Shown here in pieces: positions 62,030 to 64,000 of a stretch of DNA of 64,000 nt (position 1 is its first letter; each line of letters opens with the position of its first letter). The stretch covers positions 1 through 64,000 of the forward strand of contig JAGWIJ010000002.1 of the NCBI GenBank assembly GCA_028873535.1, in the 5' to 3' direction. Source of the DNA: Pseudomonadota bacterium (lineage in GTDB: Bacteria; Pseudomonadota; Gammaproteobacteria; Burkholderiales; Ferrovaceae). A model generated the notes under the pieces. That model did not search any database. It was given only the letters and a program-made list of their open reading frames with translations, and was not told the DNA's origin. Both the position numbers and the translations under genes were made by a program.

Positions 62030-64000
62030 TCAGAACTTGAAGGTCACCGAACCCACCACGGTACGGCCGTACGCCACCGTGGCCGTGCTGGTGTAGGTGC
62101 CCTGCGCCATCCCGGCCGAGAGACCGTTGATGTACGTCGAGGCAATCGAGTTGAACAGATTGTTCACATGCAGGGAAAAGGACGTGTTCGCATCCCAGGC
62201 ATAGCTTCCCACCAGACTGACCAGGGTATACGGCTCAAGGTAGACATTGGCCGTGCCGACATTGATCGGTGTGGCGTTGGCCCCGGTGATCACCAGCGCA
62301 CCGTAGTAAGGTCCGGTGCGGTAGCTGGGTGACAGCATGTAGGTCACCGAAGGCACGCCATTCGGCTGGATGCCCGTGGTGCCCGTGCCGCAGCCGGTCT
62401 GCGGATAGCAGGTGTTGGCGGTATCGAGGCTGCCATCGCTGTAGGTGACCTGGCCGGTCAGCGCGAAATTGCCGATGCCGTAGGTGCCATCCCATTCGAA
62501 ACCGCGCGCGGAATAGGCATTGTTGGTCGATTGTCCGCAGTTGGTGCTGCCCGTCGGATTGCACAGGGTCAGGTCATAGCCCAGGTAGCTGAACTCGTCA
62601 TGGAACAAGGTGAACTCGGTCGAGTAGCGGCCCCACTTGCCATCGGCAAAATCACCCTGGCTCTTGAAACCGATTTCCTGCTGCAGAACCACCGAATAGC
62701 TGGTCGGCACGGCCGCCGGATTGAGGGCACCGGTGATGGCATTGACGTTGTTGTTGGGCAGGAAGCGGTCGAAGTTCGCGCGACCGCCGCGGCTTGCCCG
62801 GGCAAACACACTGTTGTTGTCGTCGAGCAGATACAGGGCACCGGCGGACCAGCTGTTGTAGCTGATACCGTAGTTCGCCGGTTGCGTGGTGGCGGGATCC
62901 AGGGTCAGCAGTCCTACCTGGCTGCTGGTCGTGCCCGGAATGCTCGAAGGCCCGGTCACGGTCTGCAGGGTATTGGCGCTGCCGGTTTCGGTGATGCCAG
63001 TGACCCGGATCAGGTCGCGGCGTACGCTGGCATCCAGCGACAGGCTGCCGTGATCCCAGCCCAGGGTCAGATAGGGCGCGGTATCCGGCGCCTGGATGTC
63101 ATAGATCCGCCCGGTGCCGTTACCCCAGTTGCCGTTGTAGCCCGCGACACCGTTCTGTGCCAGGGCCACGCTGCCCGACACCGGATTGACCGGCACGCCT
63201 TGCGGGCCGGAAGTCAGGAAGGTGTAGTTCGGGTGCCAGTCGGCGGCGTAGTGCTGGTTCATGTAGAACACGCCGGCCTTGGCGTTCACGTCGTTCTTGC
63301 CGAACACCGAGAACTGCCGCGACAGCGAAGCGTCATTGGCCAGACTGCCGGCATCGCTCACGTTGGTGTAGACCTGCACGCTGTTCGACAGCATGGTGGC
63401 CGGGCTGACCGTCTGGCCGTTGTTGTAGCGGAAGCCGGTGACGGTGCGGCCGGAGCCATTGGCGGCGCCGATCGGGTTACCGATGTAGGAACTGGCCGGA
63501 TTGAAGCCGAGGAAGTAGGTGGAGAACGTGCCGCTCATGTTGGTGTAGCGGAACTTGTCGTCCAGCACCCAGCCGCCACCCGGCAGGTAGTGCAACTCGG
63601 CGCCGAAGGCTTCGGCCTTGGGATGGATGCCGCTGGCCTGCACCTGTTGCAGTTGGCCGTTCGACAGATTGGCCACGTTGAAGTACTGCGAGGCGGGACC
63701 GGTGGTGGCGAAGGTACCTGCGCTGTAGCCGGGGTAGGAGTGCACGCCGGTGACGTTGCCGCCACTGCCCACCGTGTAGGTCACGGGAGCCTGGTTCTGG
63801 TAGGGCTCCTGGTCGTCCAGCAGCTTGATGTAGCCGCGGATGTAGCCCTTGCCGCCATCCAGATCATGGGTCACATTGGCCTTGATCTGGTAGCCCTTCT
63901 CGGCCTGGAAGCCAGGATCCTGCAGGCCATTGCCCTGCACCAGATAGCCGTCGGTATGGAAGCGCCAGCCTTCGGCAATCGGCCCGCCAACCGCGAAATC
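62030..64000 (-). CDS. TonB-dependent receptor, C-terminal part (partial)
   Basis: A continuous reverse frame of 656 codons enters from the right edge and ends at 62030, so plug and N-terminus are outside the window. The C-terminal barrel is rich in alternating strands with many Tyr, Asn, Gly, Thr: VLDDKFRYTNMSGTFSTYFLG, YALVSLVGSYAWDANTSF-like SLVGSYAWDANTSFSLHVNNLFN, ending YGRTVVGSVTFKF with a terminal Phe. Outer-membrane importer energised by TonB-ExbBD. Next to the halogenase-like and GH31 genes it is probably the receptor of the sugar locus. Confidence 0.9.
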   Translation of the reverse strand, partial: DFAVGGPIAEGWRFHTDGYLVQGNGLQDPGFQAEKGYQIKANVTHDLDGGKGYIRGYIKLLDDQEPYQNQAPVTYTVGSGGNVTGVHSYPGYSAGTFATTGPASQYFNVANLSNGQLQQVQASGIHPKAEAFGAELHYLPGGGWVLDDKFRYTNMSGTFSTYFLGFNPASSYIGNPIGAANGSGRTVTGFRYNNGQTVSPATMLSNSVQVYTNVSDAGSLANDASLSRQFSVFGKNDVNAKAGVFYMNQHYAADWHPNYTFLTSGPQGVPVNPVSGSVALAQNGVAGYNGNWGNGTGRIYDIQAPDTAPYLTLGWDHGSLSLDASVRRDLIRVTGITETGSANTLQTVTGPSSIPGTTSSQVGLLTLDPATTQPANYGISYNSWSAGALYLLDDNNSVFARASRGGRANFDRFLPNNNVNAITGALNPAAVPTSYSVVLQQEIGFKSQGDFADGKWGRYSTEFTLFHDEFSYLGYDLTLCNPTGSTNCGQSTNNAYSARGFEWDGTYGIGNFALTGQVTYSDGSLDTANTCYPQTGCGTGTTGIQPNGVPSVTYMLSPSYRTGPYYGALVITGANATPINVGTANVYLEPYTLVSLVGSYAWDANTSFSLHVNNLFNSIASTYINGLSAGMAQGTYTSTATVAYGRTVVGSVTFKF

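Overview
The window is very GC-rich, gene-dense proteobacterial DNA. Overlapping stop/start codons (ATGA, GTGA, TGATG), strong Shine-Dalgarno sequences, a RecC gene, many TonB-linked functions and two sigma-54 activators suggest a chromosomal segment of a gamma- or betaproteobacterium able to grow on aromatics. The mix of DUF1302/DUF1329 proteins with a TonB receptor/flavin-halogenase sugar locus resembles Nevskiales/Xanthomonadales-type gammaproteobacteria. That placement is inference from gene content only. No rRNA, tRNA, CRISPR array, transposase or phage gene was found.

Layout. (1) 0-8.2 kb, housekeeping and signalling: 5'-truncated view of recC (reverse strand, running off the left edge), a small PspC-type protein, a YigZ/IMPACT protein, a PatB/MalY-type PLP lyase and a large PAS-GGDEF-EAL protein. 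(2) 8.3-14.2 kb, benABCD (benzoate to catechol), divergent from a XylR/DmpR-type sigma-54 activator; a canonical -24/-12 promoter lies in front of benA. (3) 14.2-21.2 kb, an envelope cluster of DUF1329, DUF1302, an RND/MMPL exporter and a YCF48-like lipoprotein. (4) 21.3-27.5 kb, the lower meta-cleavage pathway (dmpCDEFGHI order, read leftward) with a divergent GntR/FCD regulator. (5) 28.4-34.4 kb, multicomponent phenol hydroxylase (dmpKLMNOP), ferredoxin dmpQ and catechol 2,3-dioxygenase, read leftward and divergent from a second XylR/DmpR-type activator. Phenol and benzoate would both converge on catechol, which is cleaved and processed to pyruvate and acetyl-CoA by enzymes encoded in the same 26 kb.

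(6) 36.5-44.4 kb, sensing: an outer-membrane protein of the phenol-degradation-associated type, then a solute-binding protein, histidine kinase, single-domain response regulator and REC-PAS-GGDEF-EAL protein in one overlapping operon, then small/secreted unknowns and an HDOD protein. (7) 44.6-64 kb, carbohydrate acquisition: GH36 alpha-galactosidase, LacI regulator, sugar MFS transporter, GH32 fructosidase, a Kef-type antiporter, a TonB-ExbB-ExbD-ExbD-TPR-2OG oxygenase operon, a GH31 alpha-glucosidase coupled to a tryptophan-halogenase-like flavoprotein, and the C-terminal part of a TonB-dependent receptor. The enzyme set fits raffinose/sucrose-type oligosaccharides. Near-identical LacI-type palindromes overlap the predicted -35 boxes of the GH32 gene and of tonB, suggesting that one LacI protein controls both hydrolysis and outer-membrane energisation.
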